This document shows, in pieces, positions 1 through 7,547 of a stretch of 33,335 nt of DNA; positions within the stretch are counted from its first letter, which is position 1; each line of letters begins with the position of its first letter. The DNA is from Fibrobacter sp. GTDB taxonomy: Bacteria > Fibrobacterota > Chitinivibrionia > Chitinivibrionales > Chitinispirillaceae. Location of the stretch: the NCBI GenBank assembly GCA_012519985.1, contig JAAYPC010000240.1, positions 1 to 33,335 of the forward strand. The letters are read 5' to 3'. A program made the translations under genes and the position numbers. The notes beneath the pieces are model-generated. The model searched no databases. It saw nothing but the letters and a program-made list of their open reading frames with translations, and was not told the origin of the DNA.

Positions 1-587
1 CCATTAAAACGTCTCATTTGAGTGTGGGTAGCTTGAATGGATTTACCGAAATCGACTCCCGCATCTTTGCTGACATTATCATAAGAAAAAGAAAAATTAT
101 TGCACTTGGGGTCTGATCGTCCAAATAACACTTTCGCCGGCAAATTTGAAACCCCTAAAGGAGTAACCAGTTTGTCATTCAGAAAACTTGTCAACGAGCT
201 GCTGAGTGTGGCATTTCCATTATTACCCAGCACGACAAACACTCCCCTTATCTTTTCTTTTAAAGGAACCTTATTGGCATTGATAAAACCCGGTATGCCT
301 GCAGGCATAAGATTATTTGCATTGCGCCATCCACCGATAATGAAGTGTTCATAGTCATTTATGTCAGGAGTAGTCTGTGCGATATCTACCACATCAGCAA
401 TGCCCCCCAAACCCTCATTAATATAGTTTGCATACTCTCTTGTGCTTCCGCACTGAGAACCATACAGAACTACCCATTTCTTCTTTTCTGAAGCCTTAAG
501 AGAATACTCCATTGCCTGTATCGTTCCGGAAAGAGCCAGAGCCCCGATTCCGGCAAAACCAGTTTTACAAAACGCTCTTCTTTCCAT
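1..587 (-). CDS. Tat-exported flavodoxin-fold protein (partial, 3' end outside window)
   Basis: The minus-strand frame is open from the ATG at 587 to the left edge, 195 codons with no stop, so the C-terminus is missing. The N-terminus begins MERRAFCKTGFAGIGALALS, which resembles a twin-arginine signal (RRxFxK followed by a hydrophobic stretch), so export in folded form across the inner membrane is likely. Residues from about 38 read VVLYGSQCGSTREYA, similar to the phosphate-binding loop of flavodoxins (T/S-x-x-G-x-T), followed by FIIGGWRNA and VFVVLGNNGNA beta-strand/loop segments typical of flavodoxin-like or HemG-like folds. The role is probably an FMN-dependent periplasmic redox protein, but substrate and partner are not visible. 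An AGGAAAAGGA stretch lies 9 to 18 bases upstream of the start. It diverges from the epimerase gene. The family call is moderate; the Tat signal call is fairly good. Confidence 0.7.
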   Translation of the reverse strand, partial: MERRAFCKTGFAGIGALALSGTIQAMEYSLKASEKKKWVVLYGSQCGSTREYANYINEGLGGIADVVDIAQTTPDINDYEHFIIGGWRNANNLMPAGIPGFINANKVPLKEKIRGVFVVLGNNGNATLSSSLTSFLNDKLVTPLGVSNLPAKVLFGRSDPKCNNFSFSYDNVSKDAGVDFGKSIQATHTQMRRFN

Positions 588-812
588 AACAGTCGTTTCC
601 TTTTCCTGTTTTGTTTGGGATAATTATTTCTGCACCTTAAAGATCATCAGATTGGAATTGTTTCTCAGATAACCGTAGGAGATACCTGGTTTTAAACCAT
701 AGTTACACTGATAAGATTTTTCGTATTACAGTATAATAATATAATGATACTAAACCCTGAAAGCTTCTTGATTCTTCTACGTTTGTTTTGCTTTTTTTTA
801 TCCTCCAAAATG

Positions 813-831
813 GTCTAACAGCCAATTAGAC
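813..831. repeat. Small inverted repeat (GTCTAA-N7-TTAGAC)
   Basis: Perfect 6-bp arms at 813-818 and 826-831 separated by seven bases, lying about 20 bp upstream of the possible -35 element of the epimerase gene. It could be a regulator binding site, but a 6-bp inverted repeat can arise by chance. Confidence 0.3.
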
Positions 832-850
832 GGTTCAGGTTAAATATTTT

Positions 851-879
851 TTGCATCAACCACCCGGTTAGATGATTAT
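851..879 (+). promoter_or_regulatory. Possible sigma70-type promoter for the epimerase gene
   Basis: TTGCAT at 851-856 and GATTAT at 874-879 are separated by 17 bases, each matching four of six consensus positions. The start codon follows 31 bases later, with AAAGGAA just upstream of it as ribosome binding site. This is a weak motif match without further support. Confidence 0.3.
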
Positions 880-910
880 ATTACAGATTCTCAGATGAAA
901 GGAACCGGCA

Positions 911-1882
911 ATGAATATTTTATTTATCGGTGGAACAGGGAACATCTCCACAGAAGTAGCTGAAAGGGCTTATAATCAGGGGCATAAAATTACTGTTGCC
1001 AGTACCGGCAGGCATCCGGTTCCATCCTCATACCACCATATACAACTGGATCGAACTGTCCAGGAACAATGCAAAGAGAAGCTCTCCAATCTTGATGTGG
1101 ACATCATAATTGATTTTTTCGCATTTGTACCAGACCATGTCAAAACGCTCTACAGTATATTCAAAGGAAAAATCCGACAGTATATTTTTATAAGCAGTGC
1201 CACTGTATATGACAAGCCTCATAAAAGAATTCCGATCACAGAAGATGTCCCTCGCAATAACCCGTTCTGGCCTTATGCACGGGACAAGATTGCCTGTGAA
1301 GAATTTCTGGAAAATGTACACAGCCCGGAATTTCCGGTAACCATCGTCAGACCATCTCACACATTTGGCAAAACCTGGATTCCATCGGTATTAAATGGTA
1401 ACGACTTTACCATCTGCTCCCGAATTATCCAGGGCAAGCCGATTTTCCTTCACGACAAAGGGGAGTCACTGTGGACTCTTACCGCATCATCCGATTTTGC
1501 AGTCGGGTTGTGCGGACTTATTGGAAATGAAAATGCACTTGGTGAAGCATTTCATATTACAAGCAATGAAGCACTCTCCTGGAATAAGATTTATGAAATT
1601 CTGGGAGAAACTCTGGGTAAGGCGCCAATCATTACCTATATACCAACCGATTTTATAAATAAAGTATATCCAGAATCCATTGGACCATTAAAGGGTGATA
1701 AGGCAGAACACGGCGTTTTTGATAATTCTAAAATTAGAAAAGCAGTTCCTGGCTTTCAATGTAAAAAAACATTCAGAATTGCGATCCGGGAATCGGTAGA
1801 GTGGTTCAAAGAAGATCCTTCCCGCATGGTTGTGGATAATAAACAGAATGAATTTATTGATTGGCTGATAAAACAACGGTAA
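911..1882 (+). CDS. NAD-dependent epimerase/dehydratase-like protein (extended SDR)
   Basis: The 323-residue product has the N-terminal Rossmann nucleotide-binding motif GGTGNIS at residues 7-13, an ISSATVY segment near 94-100 that carries the SDR active-site serine, and a YxxxK dyad (Y122, K126 in YARDK). These are the features of an extended or atypical short-chain dehydrogenase, in the group that includes chloroplast CSP41-like and nucleoside-diphosphate-sugar epimerase-like proteins. A cytoplasmic NAD(P)-dependent sugar-nucleotide or related conversion is likely; the substrate cannot be read from the sequence. AAAGGAA precedes the ATG by about 8 bases. It is a single-gene unit, followed by a repeat-bearing spacer. 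Confidence 0.8.
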   Translation: MNILFIGGTGNISTEVAERAYNQGHKITVASTGRHPVPSSYHHIQLDRTVQEQCKEKLSNLDVDIIIDFFAFVPDHVKTLYSIFKGKIRQYIFISSATVYDKPHKRIPITEDVPRNNPFWPYARDKIACEEFLENVHSPEFPVTIVRPSHTFGKTWIPSVLNGNDFTICSRIIQGKPIFLHDKGESLWTLTASSDFAVGLCGLIGNENALGEAFHITSNEALSWNKIYEILGETLGKAPIITYIPTDFINKVYPESIGPLKGDKAEHGVFDNSKIRKAVPGFQCKKTFRIAIRESVEWFKEDPSRMVVDNKQNEFIDWLIKQR

Positions 1883-1885
1883 AAA

Positions 1886-1948
1886 CAAATTCCAAATTCT
1901 GAACAGAAATCGGAATAGGAAAATTCGAAATTCGAAATACGAAACAGG
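1886..1948. repeat. Degenerate 7-bp-period repeat (CAAATTC / AAATTCG / AAATACG)
   Basis: Cutting the sequence into sevens gives CAAATTC, CAAATTC, TGAACAG, AAATCGG, AATAGGA, AAATTCG, AAATTCG, AAATACG, AAACAGG. It starts four bases after the epimerase stop codon. Similar heptads occur at 9654-9695 and 33231-33256. Confidence 0.7.
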
Positions 1949-2111
1949 ATAGGAAACTCCATTCTTCGAAAGCAAAATCGTTCGCATTCTGACTTCCTGA
2001 CTGTAGAGCTAGCTGTAACTATTAAGGGCGCCCTCCTTCGTCCACCCTTGTAGATACTTCGAACGGGTAGCAGGCTACTACGGGGGACTGAGCATGCCTT
2101 ACCAGAAAAAG

Positions 2112-2133
2112 ATTCCGAATGTACATCCGGAAT
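2112..2133. repeat. Near-perfect 22-bp palindrome
   Basis: Outer arms ATTCCG (2112-2117) and CGGAAT (2128-2133) surround the inner palindrome ATGTACAT (2119-2126); 10 of 11 base pairs match, the exception being 2118/2127. There is no T-tract, so it is not a classical terminator. It could be an operator or part of a repeat element. Confidence 0.5.
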
Positions 2134-2243
2134 GAGAGATTGTTGCCTTTTCCAGGAAGACTGGAGAAAACCGCTTAATGGACAATTGGGATTTAATTAA
2201 CCTGGCACTACTAATCTGATTATATAAATGGCTCCAGTATTTA

Positions 2244-2525
2244 CTAATACTTTATCACAAATCCGTTTTCATTTTCCAATAAAGGTAATTCAGTTACATC
2301 GGTGCTTTCCACACGGGAGAGCTGAGGGCCTTTGCGTACCTGCTCCAGAAAAAGATCCAGTTTGTCTTCAGTTCCCTGTGCTTCGATCTCCACATCTCCA
2401 TTAGAGAGATTACGCACCCATCCATTTACCCCGATTTTCATGGCTGCTTCTCTGGTAAAATAGCGGAAATAAACACCCTGAACCAGACCCTTAACGATTA
2501 TCAATATTCTTTTTCTGCTCTCCAT
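2244..2525 (-). CDS. acyP: Acylphosphatase
   Basis: A 93-residue protein (family usual length about 90-100) that hydrolyses carboxyl-phosphate bonds of acylphosphates in the cytoplasm. The signature GLVQGVYFR, with the phosphate-binding arginine, lies near the N-terminus, and GWVRNLSNGDVEIEAQG carries the catalytic asparagine. I chose the ATG at 2525, which has GGAG eight bases upstream, rather than the in-frame TTG at 2543 that would add six residues. It follows the DUF2905 gene by 25 bases and is probably the last gene of the ruv-linked operon. Confidence 0.92.
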   Translation of the reverse strand: MESRKRILIIVKGLVQGVYFRYFTREAAMKIGVNGWVRNLSNGDVEIEAQGTEDKLDLFLEQVRKGPQLSRVESTDVTELPLLENENGFVIKY

Positions 2526-2550
2526 GTAAATATCTCCATCCAATCTGCAT

Positions 2551-2769
2551 CTATTTCCGCGCGAAAAAGTTGAGAATAAGGGTTAGAATCAGGCTCAGCA
2601 GTATGGAAGTAGCAATGGGGATGAAAATTTTCACTCTCCCGCTTCCAATCTGAATATCCCCAGGCAACCTTCCAAGAGGAATTTTATCCGAAAGCAGAAA
2701 GATTACACCTATTACCAGAATAACAGTCCCTGCAACAACCAGAAATCTACCTACTTCAATCCAGTTCAT
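2551..2769 (-). CDS. DUF2905-family small membrane protein
   Basis: The 72-residue product has two hydrophobic segments (about residues 8-27 and 48-68) flanking a short loop with LGRLPGDI, the signature of DUF2905 proteins. A two-helix inner-membrane hairpin is expected. The function of the family is unknown. In my recollection it often lies near ruvB and queA/tgt in other bacteria, which fits its place here, 150 bases downstream of ruvB. Confidence 0.85.
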   Translation of the reverse strand: MNWIEVGRFLVVAGTVILVIGVIFLLSDKIPLGRLPGDIQIGSGRVKIFIPIATSILLSLILTLILNFFARK

Positions 2770-2919
2770 CTGTTCTCCTATTTTTTTTATTTTTTAGTTT
2801 CATCAGAGGGCCGGAAAAATTCACTTTCTGCCTTACATTCTTTATTAAAAAGAATAGATGTTGCAGCCATGAAGATTTTGAACCTGAAAAAGATGTAACT
2901 TTCCGTTTTTGCTAAATGG

Positions 2920-3966
2920 TCAGGAGTCAATTTTTTGAAAGAGGTCCTGTTGATTATCCAGATATGAGGGCGGCCGCAATCCGAAGTACTTATATGTTTT
3001 CATAGTTACTTCCCTCCCTCTTGGAGTTCTCTTGAGAAAACCAGATTGAATCAGAAACGGTTCGTATACCTCTTCGATAGTATCAGGTTCCTCTCCTACT
3101 ACTACGGCGATGGTGTTGAGTCCCACCGGTCCTCCGCCATAATGCTCAATTATAGATAAAAGTACAGAACGATCCATCTCATCCAGGCCACAGCCATCCA
3201 CCCCCAGCATATCAAGGGTTTTGTCGACAATTGCTCTGGTGATCTTTCCTTCACCTTTTACTTCCGCCACATCCCGGCATCGTCGAAGAAGCCGGTTAGC
3301 GATTCTGGGGGTCCCCCGAGCTCGTTTTCCCAGTTCCAATGCAGCATCACTATCACAATGGATTCCCAGAATACCGGCAGAGCGTAATATGACAATCTTA
3401 AGCTGCTCCGGGGTATAATAATTCAAGCGACACACATAACCAAAACGTGCATGCATGGGAGAGGTAAGCATTCCAGCTCTGGTAGTAGCACCAACCAGGG
3501 TAAATGGTTTAAGATCCAGTCTGATAGAACGGGCAGCCGGTCCCTCACCAATCATGATATCAAAAACGAAGTCCTCCATAGCTGGATACAGAGCTTCTTC
3601 CACAACCCTGTTTAACCTGTGAATCTCATCAATAAACAGAATTTCACGTTCAGCAAGATTGGTCAGGTTGCCTGCAAGGTCCCCTTTTTTCTCCAGCACC
3701 GGTCCGGATGTAGTCTGAATACCCACTCCCAGTTCCTGCGCCAGAATTCTTGACAGAGTCGTTTTCCCCAATCCCGGAGGCCCACAGAAGAGGATATGAT
3801 CCAGGGCTTCTCCCCTTTTCTTTGCAGCCTCCACAAAGATAGAGAGATTTTCCTTAATTGAATCCTGCCCCACAAAATCCCCGAATCTCTCTGGGCGCAG
3901 CTTTGCATCCATCTGTTCATCATCACCCTGATGCTGAGCACCGGAAATTATTCGATCATCACTCAT
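2920..3966 (-). CDS. ruvB: Holliday junction branch migration ATPase RuvB
   Basis: A 348-residue AAA+ motor that, with RuvA, drives branch migration of Holliday junctions. Visible parts are the entry motif RPERFGDFVGQ, Walker A GPPGLGKTT (62-70), Walker B ILFIDEIH (110-116 region), sensor I GATTRAG, the arginine-finger segment ARFGYVCRL and the C-terminal winged-helix with GGPVGLNTIA and GFLKRTPRGR. Length is normal. AGGA lies about 7 bases upstream of the ATG. It is separated from ruvA by the pentapeptide-repeat gene, which ends 12 bases before ruvB starts, so all are probably on one transcript. Confidence 0.97.
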   Translation of the reverse strand: MSDDRIISGAQHQGDDEQMDAKLRPERFGDFVGQDSIKENLSIFVEAAKKRGEALDHILFCGPPGLGKTTLSRILAQELGVGIQTTSGPVLEKKGDLAGNLTNLAEREILFIDEIHRLNRVVEEALYPAMEDFVFDIMIGEGPAARSIRLDLKPFTLVGATTRAGMLTSPMHARFGYVCRLNYYTPEQLKIVILRSAGILGIHCDSDAALELGKRARGTPRIANRLLRRCRDVAEVKGEGKITRAIVDKTLDMLGVDGCGLDEMDRSVLLSIIEHYGGGPVGLNTIAVVVGEEPDTIEEVYEPFLIQSGFLKRTPRGREVTMKTYKYFGLRPPSYLDNQQDLFQKIDS

Positions 3967-3978
3967 TTTTAATCCTGC

Positions 3979-4821
3979 TTAATGAAGGCCTGATGCGCCC
4001 TGAAAATCGACTGTCTTATTATTACTGCGAATGACAGCACCACCAAGGGATGCCTGCCTGAATTGCACATCAGAAAAAGAGTATTCTGACCATTGTGATC
4101 CCTCCAGGAAAGCCTGCCCGAAATTAACCTTGACAAATTTACAATTTAAAAAGGCAGACTCCTGTGCGCTGGATCTGGAAAAATCACAATCGCTGAACCT
4201 GCACTGGCGAAATTTTACTCTTGTCAGAAACGCATCCTTAAAGCTGCAGTGATTGAACTCACAGTTTACAAATTCAGAACCGGTAAGATCGGACGCATTG
4301 AAAAGATTGTGCTGGAAATTACACCTGAAAACTGATAATTCGTTAGCAAAGATTTCCGAAAAATCACATCGCTGCATCTCTGTATTGTTAAATTTAGCTT
4401 TACTGAAACTAGTTCGTCCGAATTCGGTTTCCTTTATCTGAGCATACTCAAAATGGCAATTTTGAAGATCAGCATCAACAAAATCAGCCTTTTCGATTCT
4501 GGCGCGAGAGAAATCGGAATCCTTCATACTGGACAAGCGGAAATTTGTGTGATTCACATTGCCCAGAGGAACTCCACTGATTTTAGCAATAATCATGGTA
4601 GCGCCGGCAATAACACTGTGGGAGAAATCGGATTCCCGCAAATCACAACCCTGAAAAGCGGAACCGCTCAAGTTAGCAAAGCAGAATCTGGAACGAGAAA
4701 GATCACTGTCTTTGAAATCTGCACCCGCCAGATTCAAATGGGAAAAATCTGCGCCCTGCAATCTGATACCACAACAAGGTGAGCCGCTCATGATCTTCTG
4801 GATTAATTCCTGAATGTTCAT
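3979..4821 (-). CDS. Pentapeptide-repeat protein inside the ruv operon
   Basis: A 280-residue protein made almost entirely of A(D/N)LxX-like pentapeptides from about residue 20 (GADFS, ADFKD, SDLSR, ANLSG, CDLRE, SDFSH and so on), so it should fold as a right-handed quadrilateral beta-helix. No enzyme domain, signal peptide or membrane segment is seen. By my count it has about 32 acidic and 29 basic residues, so it is near neutral rather than strongly acidic, and it is fairly cysteine-rich. I chose the ATG at 4821, which overlaps the ruvA stop codon (ATGA) and implies translational coupling; an ATG at 4848 would add nine residues. Some members of this superfamily (Qnr, MfpA) mimic DNA and bind gyrase, but a link to RuvAB is inferred from position only. 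Confidence 0.9.
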   Translation of the reverse strand: MNIQELIQKIMSGSPCCGIRLQGADFSHLNLAGADFKDSDLSRSRFCFANLSGSAFQGCDLRESDFSHSVIAGATMIIAKISGVPLGNVNHTNFRLSSMKDSDFSRARIEKADFVDADLQNCHFEYAQIKETEFGRTSFSKAKFNNTEMQRCDFSEIFANELSVFRCNFQHNLFNASDLTGSEFVNCEFNHCSFKDAFLTRVKFRQCRFSDCDFSRSSAQESAFLNCKFVKVNFGQAFLEGSQWSEYSFSDVQFRQASLGGAVIRSNNKTVDFQGASGLH

Positions 4822-5420
4822 ATAATCTGCAACGCCTTTCGGATCCATTCCTCTACAGGAGCATTCGCTGAAACAGCCTGTTCAACCCGGGCAAAAGCTT
4901 TTTGAACCTGTTTATCATTATACCCTAAAGAAACCATGGCTGCAAATGCTTCATCACGAATTTTTAGATTGCCAGAATTCACTGCCAAAGCGCCCTCAGA
5001 AATACCGCTCACCAAAGAGGAACCGACCTTTCCCTTCAATTCTATCAACAGACGCTGAGCCGTTTTCTGCCCCACCCCTGGAATCTTCTCCAGACGTCTG
5101 GAATCACCACTGTTTATGCAGTTCACCAGGTCGTCAACTGTAATACCGGAGAGAACACTCAAGGCAACCTTAGGGCCGATTTTAGTGATACCTATCAGAT
5201 GGCGAAACATCTCTCTTTCTGTTTTGCTTAAAAAACCATAGAGTTTGTGAGCATCCTCCCGAACCAGATAATGGATATGCAAAAGCAGATTAGTTCCAGT
5301 CTCCGGAAGTTTCTCATAGGTGGAAAGGGGAATACTGATGTTGTAGCCTACCCCATGTGCTTCAATAGCTACCCTGGTGACTTCTTTTTCGGTTAGAGTT
5401 CCTTTAATGTATTCGATCAT
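4818..5420 (-). CDS. ruvA: Holliday junction DNA-binding subunit RuvA
   Basis: A 200-residue protein (normal length) that forms the tetramer clamping Holliday junctions and loads RuvB. It starts MIEYIKGTLTEKE (N-terminal OB fold), has the helix-hairpin-helix segments ITKIGPKVALSVLSG and IPGVGQKTAQRLLIELKGK in the middle, and a C-terminal domain (about 150-200) that contacts RuvB. It begins seven bases after ruvC and its stop overlaps the start of the pentapeptide-repeat gene. Confidence 0.97.
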   Translation of the reverse strand: MIEYIKGTLTEKEVTRVAIEAHGVGYNISIPLSTYEKLPETGTNLLLHIHYLVREDAHKLYGFLSKTEREMFRHLIGITKIGPKVALSVLSGITVDDLVNCINSGDSRRLEKIPGVGQKTAQRLLIELKGKVGSSLVSGISEGALAVNSGNLKIRDEAFAAMVSLGYNDKQVQKAFARVEQAVSANAPVEEWIRKALQII

Positions 5421-5427
5421 TCGATTC

Positions 5428-5928
5428 TCACTTTAAGTAAACCTTTTTCAGGCCATCAGTTTTGGCCATATGAAAATCACCGACAGCTATGGCCAAAGCA
5501 TCATAGGCGTCGAGATGAGAATACTCAACCGGAGGCGATAAAATCATCCGCACCATATAGGCGATCTGATCTTTAGTGGCATTTCCATTTCCGGTGATAG
5601 CCTTTTTGACCTCACGAGGAGAATACTCCACGATTTGGGCACCAGTTTTTTGTGCAGCAAGCATTGCTACACCTCTGGCATGCCCCAGAACCAGAGTGGT
5701 ATGAACATTTTTTCCATAAAAAGCCTCTTCGATACAAACCCGTTGAGGCTTGTGCTGTCTGATTTTTTCGAAAAGTCGATCGTAAATCATTTCCAGACGC
5801 ACAGGAAGTTTTTCAGCAGTATCAGTGGTAATAACACCAGAATCGACCCAGCTTACCGAGTTATTAGTGGTTTTAATTACCCCATAGCCGGTAACAGCAG
5901 TCCCCGGATCGATTCCAAAGATAATCAT
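5428..5928 (-). CDS. ruvC: Crossover junction endodeoxyribonuclease RuvC
   Basis: A 166-residue resolvase that cuts Holliday junctions symmetrically. The four acidic metal ligands of the RNase H-like active site are visible: D7 in FGIDPGT, E67 or E68 in CIEEAF, and D140 and D143 in SHLDAYDALA, matching the spacing of the E. coli enzyme. Its start overlaps the yebC stop (ATGA), giving the common order yebC-ruvC-ruvA. Confidence 0.97.
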   Translation of the reverse strand: MIIFGIDPGTAVTGYGVIKTTNNSVSWVDSGVITTDTAEKLPVRLEMIYDRLFEKIRQHKPQRVCIEEAFYGKNVHTTLVLGHARGVAMLAAQKTGAQIVEYSPREVKKAITGNGNATKDQIAYMVRMILSPPVEYSHLDAYDALAIAVGDFHMAKTDGLKKVYLK

Positions 5929-6674
5929 GAATTAAGCTTCTCCATATCTTCATCAGAGATATCGAAATTTGCATACACATGCTGAGTGTCATCCAGATCA
6001 TCGATAGCTTCCATGAGCTTGAGGATTCTGGATGAATTATCTCCTTCAACCTTTACACTGTTTTCGGGGATTTTAGTTAACTCAGCACTGGCTGGTTTAA
6101 TGTTGAACTTTTCCAGCGCCTCGCGTACCGAATCGAATGTCTCTGGAGAAGTAATGATTTCAAACTCTTCCCCATCGAGGCTCATATCATCTGCTCCGGC
6201 TTCAAGAACAACTTCCATCAGTTCATCCTCAGCCATACTATCTTTGGTAACCCTGATTATTCCCTTGGATTTAAACATCCATGACACAGAATTGGTCTGC
6301 CCAAGGTTTCCGCCATACTTGGTCAGTACATGCCTGACTTCTGCAACGGTTCGATTGCGATTATCGGTCATGCATTCGATCATAATAGCAACCCCTCCGG
6401 GTCCATACCCTTCAAAGGTAATCTCTTCATAGGAAACACCTTCCATCTGTCCGCTGCCTTTAAGAACAGCAGACTCTATGTTTTTATTGGGCATGTTTGC
6501 AGCACGTGCTGCAGAAATAGCAGTTCTCAGCCTGGGATTGGATTCTGGATCACTGCCTCCGATTCTGGCTGCAATAGTTAATTCACGGATAAGACGGTTG
6601 AACAGTTTACCTCTGGCAGCATCTGCCTTTCCTTTCTGCCGCTTAATGGTGGCCCATTTGGAATGACCTGACAT
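5925..6674 (-). CDS. yebC: YebC/PmpR family protein
   Basis: A 249-residue protein with the family N-terminus MSGHSKWATIKRQKGKADAA, the central GYGPGGVAIMIEC and NRNRTVAEVRHV segments, and the acidic C-terminal part. Members act as transcriptional regulators or, as more recently shown for some, as translation factors at proline stretches; which applies here cannot be read from the sequence. AAGGAGAG four bases before the ATG is a strong ribosome binding site. It leads the yebC-ruvC-ruvA arrangement and lies 57 bases downstream of murI. Confidence 0.95.
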   Translation of the reverse strand: MSGHSKWATIKRQKGKADAARGKLFNRLIRELTIAARIGGSDPESNPRLRTAISAARAANMPNKNIESAVLKGSGQMEGVSYEEITFEGYGPGGVAIMIECMTDNRNRTVAEVRHVLTKYGGNLGQTNSVSWMFKSKGIIRVTKDSMAEDELMEVVLEAGADDMSLDGEEFEIITSPETFDSVREALEKFNIKPASAELTKIPENSVKVEGDNSSRILKLMEAIDDLDDTQHVYANFDISDEDMEKLNS

Positions 6675-6731
6675 AATTCTCTCCTTTATTTCAGTTTTTG
6701 TTTTTTTCCTACACCGGGAAAAAAGCTTCTT

Positions 6732-7547
6732 TCAGATATCCAGGGTGACTCTCTGAAATGATTTTAATTTACGTCCCAGAAACAGTTCAGCCTGTATCCC
6801 GGTATCCTCAGTAATATCTGTAAGCAAGAAACTGCTCTTCTCGAAACCATCATCTTTTAGTGAAGTTATGCAATTCAGAGCGGTTAATATGTCCTGAACC
6901 TCTTTTGCGGTCCATAAAGCACTGTCAAGCAGTTGAATTCTGGTGCCCACAGTCCCCTGGATTACTTCCAGAAGCAAAGGGTAATGTGTACAACCAAGAA
7001 TGATGCAGTCCACCCCCAGATCAATCATCTCATAAAGATAATGTTGTGCAGTAAGGCGGCTGATATCATGATCATACAATCCTGCCTCCACAATAGGAAC
7101 AAAAAGCGGACAGGCTCTGCCATATACTCTGATATTGGGATCAAGGTTATTTATAGCCCTGAAATAGGCTTGCGCATTAACCGTTGCCGGTGTTCCTATC
7201 ACCCCAATTTTGTATTCAGCAGTTCTTAAGACAGCCGCACGTGCCCCAGGTAAAACAACTCCAATTACAGGAATGTCTTTGATTTTTTTTTCGATCAGTT
7301 CCAACGCTACAGAAGAAACAGTGTTACATGCAACTACCAGCATTTTAATGTCATGCTTCAAGAAGTGATTTGCACATTGCAGCCCAAAGGACTTGATAGT
7401 TTCCTCGGATCGCACACCATAGGGACTTCTTGCGGTATCACCCAAATATATGATTCGCTCATGAGGCATCAATCTGAGAATTTCCCGGACGACTGTTAGT
7501 CCTCCAAGCCCGGAATCGAATATTCCTATAGGTCTGCAATCACTCAT
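6732..7547 (-). CDS. murI: Glutamate racemase
   Basis: A 271-residue cytoplasmic enzyme that converts L- to D-glutamate for MurD. Both catalytic cysteines are present, C74 in VVACNTVSS and C186 in LGCTHYPLL, along with the N-terminal GIFDSGLGGLTV (D11) and YLGDTARSPYG motifs. Its start overlaps the stop of the amidase gene (ATGA), so peptidoglycan precursor supply and hydrolysis genes are coupled. Confidence 0.96.
   Translation of the reverse strand: MSDCRPIGIFDSGLGGLTVVREILRLMPHERIIYLGDTARSPYGVRSEETIKSFGLQCANHFLKHDIKMLVVACNTVSSVALELIEKKIKDIPVIGVVLPGARAAVLRTAEYKIGVIGTPATVNAQAYFRAINNLDPNIRVYGRACPLFVPIVEAGLYDHDISRLTAQHYLYEMIDLGVDCIILGCTHYPLLLEVIQGTVGTRIQLLDSALWTAKEVQDILTALNCITSLKDDGFEKSSFLLTDITEDTGIQAELFLGRKLKSFQRVTLDI

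Larger units (their letters stand above)
588..910. other. Divergent intergenic spacer (323 bp)
   Basis: AT-rich spacer between the Tat-flavodoxin gene (-) and the epimerase gene (+). It holds T-runs, an AT-rich stretch around 730-755 that could contain the minus-strand promoter, a small inverted repeat at 813-831 and a possible plus-strand promoter at 851-879. I see no convincing ORF or structured RNA. Confidence 0.6.
1883..2243. other. Intergenic spacer with repeats and GC-rich patch (361 bp)
   Basis: This spacer between the convergent epimerase and acyP genes holds a heptad repeat (1886-1948), a GC-rich patch (about 2025-2105) with the palindrome AGGGCGCCCT and a GTAG/CTAC mini-hairpin, a near-perfect 22-bp palindrome (2112-2133) and a short CCAG/CTGG hairpin (2151-2165). 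I see no coding region. It may be a remnant of a dispersed repeat element, but no second copy of the GC-rich patch is visible in this window. Confidence 0.6.

Noticed and set aside
1688-1987. Minus-strand ORFs with FEFRI-like repeats
   Set aside because: The repeated peptides are the translation of the AAATTCG heptad repeat and overlap the epimerase gene; not a real protein.
2025-2105. tRNA or structured RNA in the GC-rich patch
   Set aside because: No cloverleaf, anticodon arm or T-loop can be formed; only a 4-5 bp hairpin is visible.
2837-2855. Hairpin ATTCTTT/AAAGAAT after ruvB as a terminator
   Set aside because: The stem is only A/T plus one G-C pair and lacks a following T-tract on the minus strand.
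3979-4821. Strongly acidic DNA-mimic interpretation of the pentapeptide-repeat protein
   Set aside because: Acidic and basic residues are nearly balanced by my count, so charge does not support DNA mimicry by itself.
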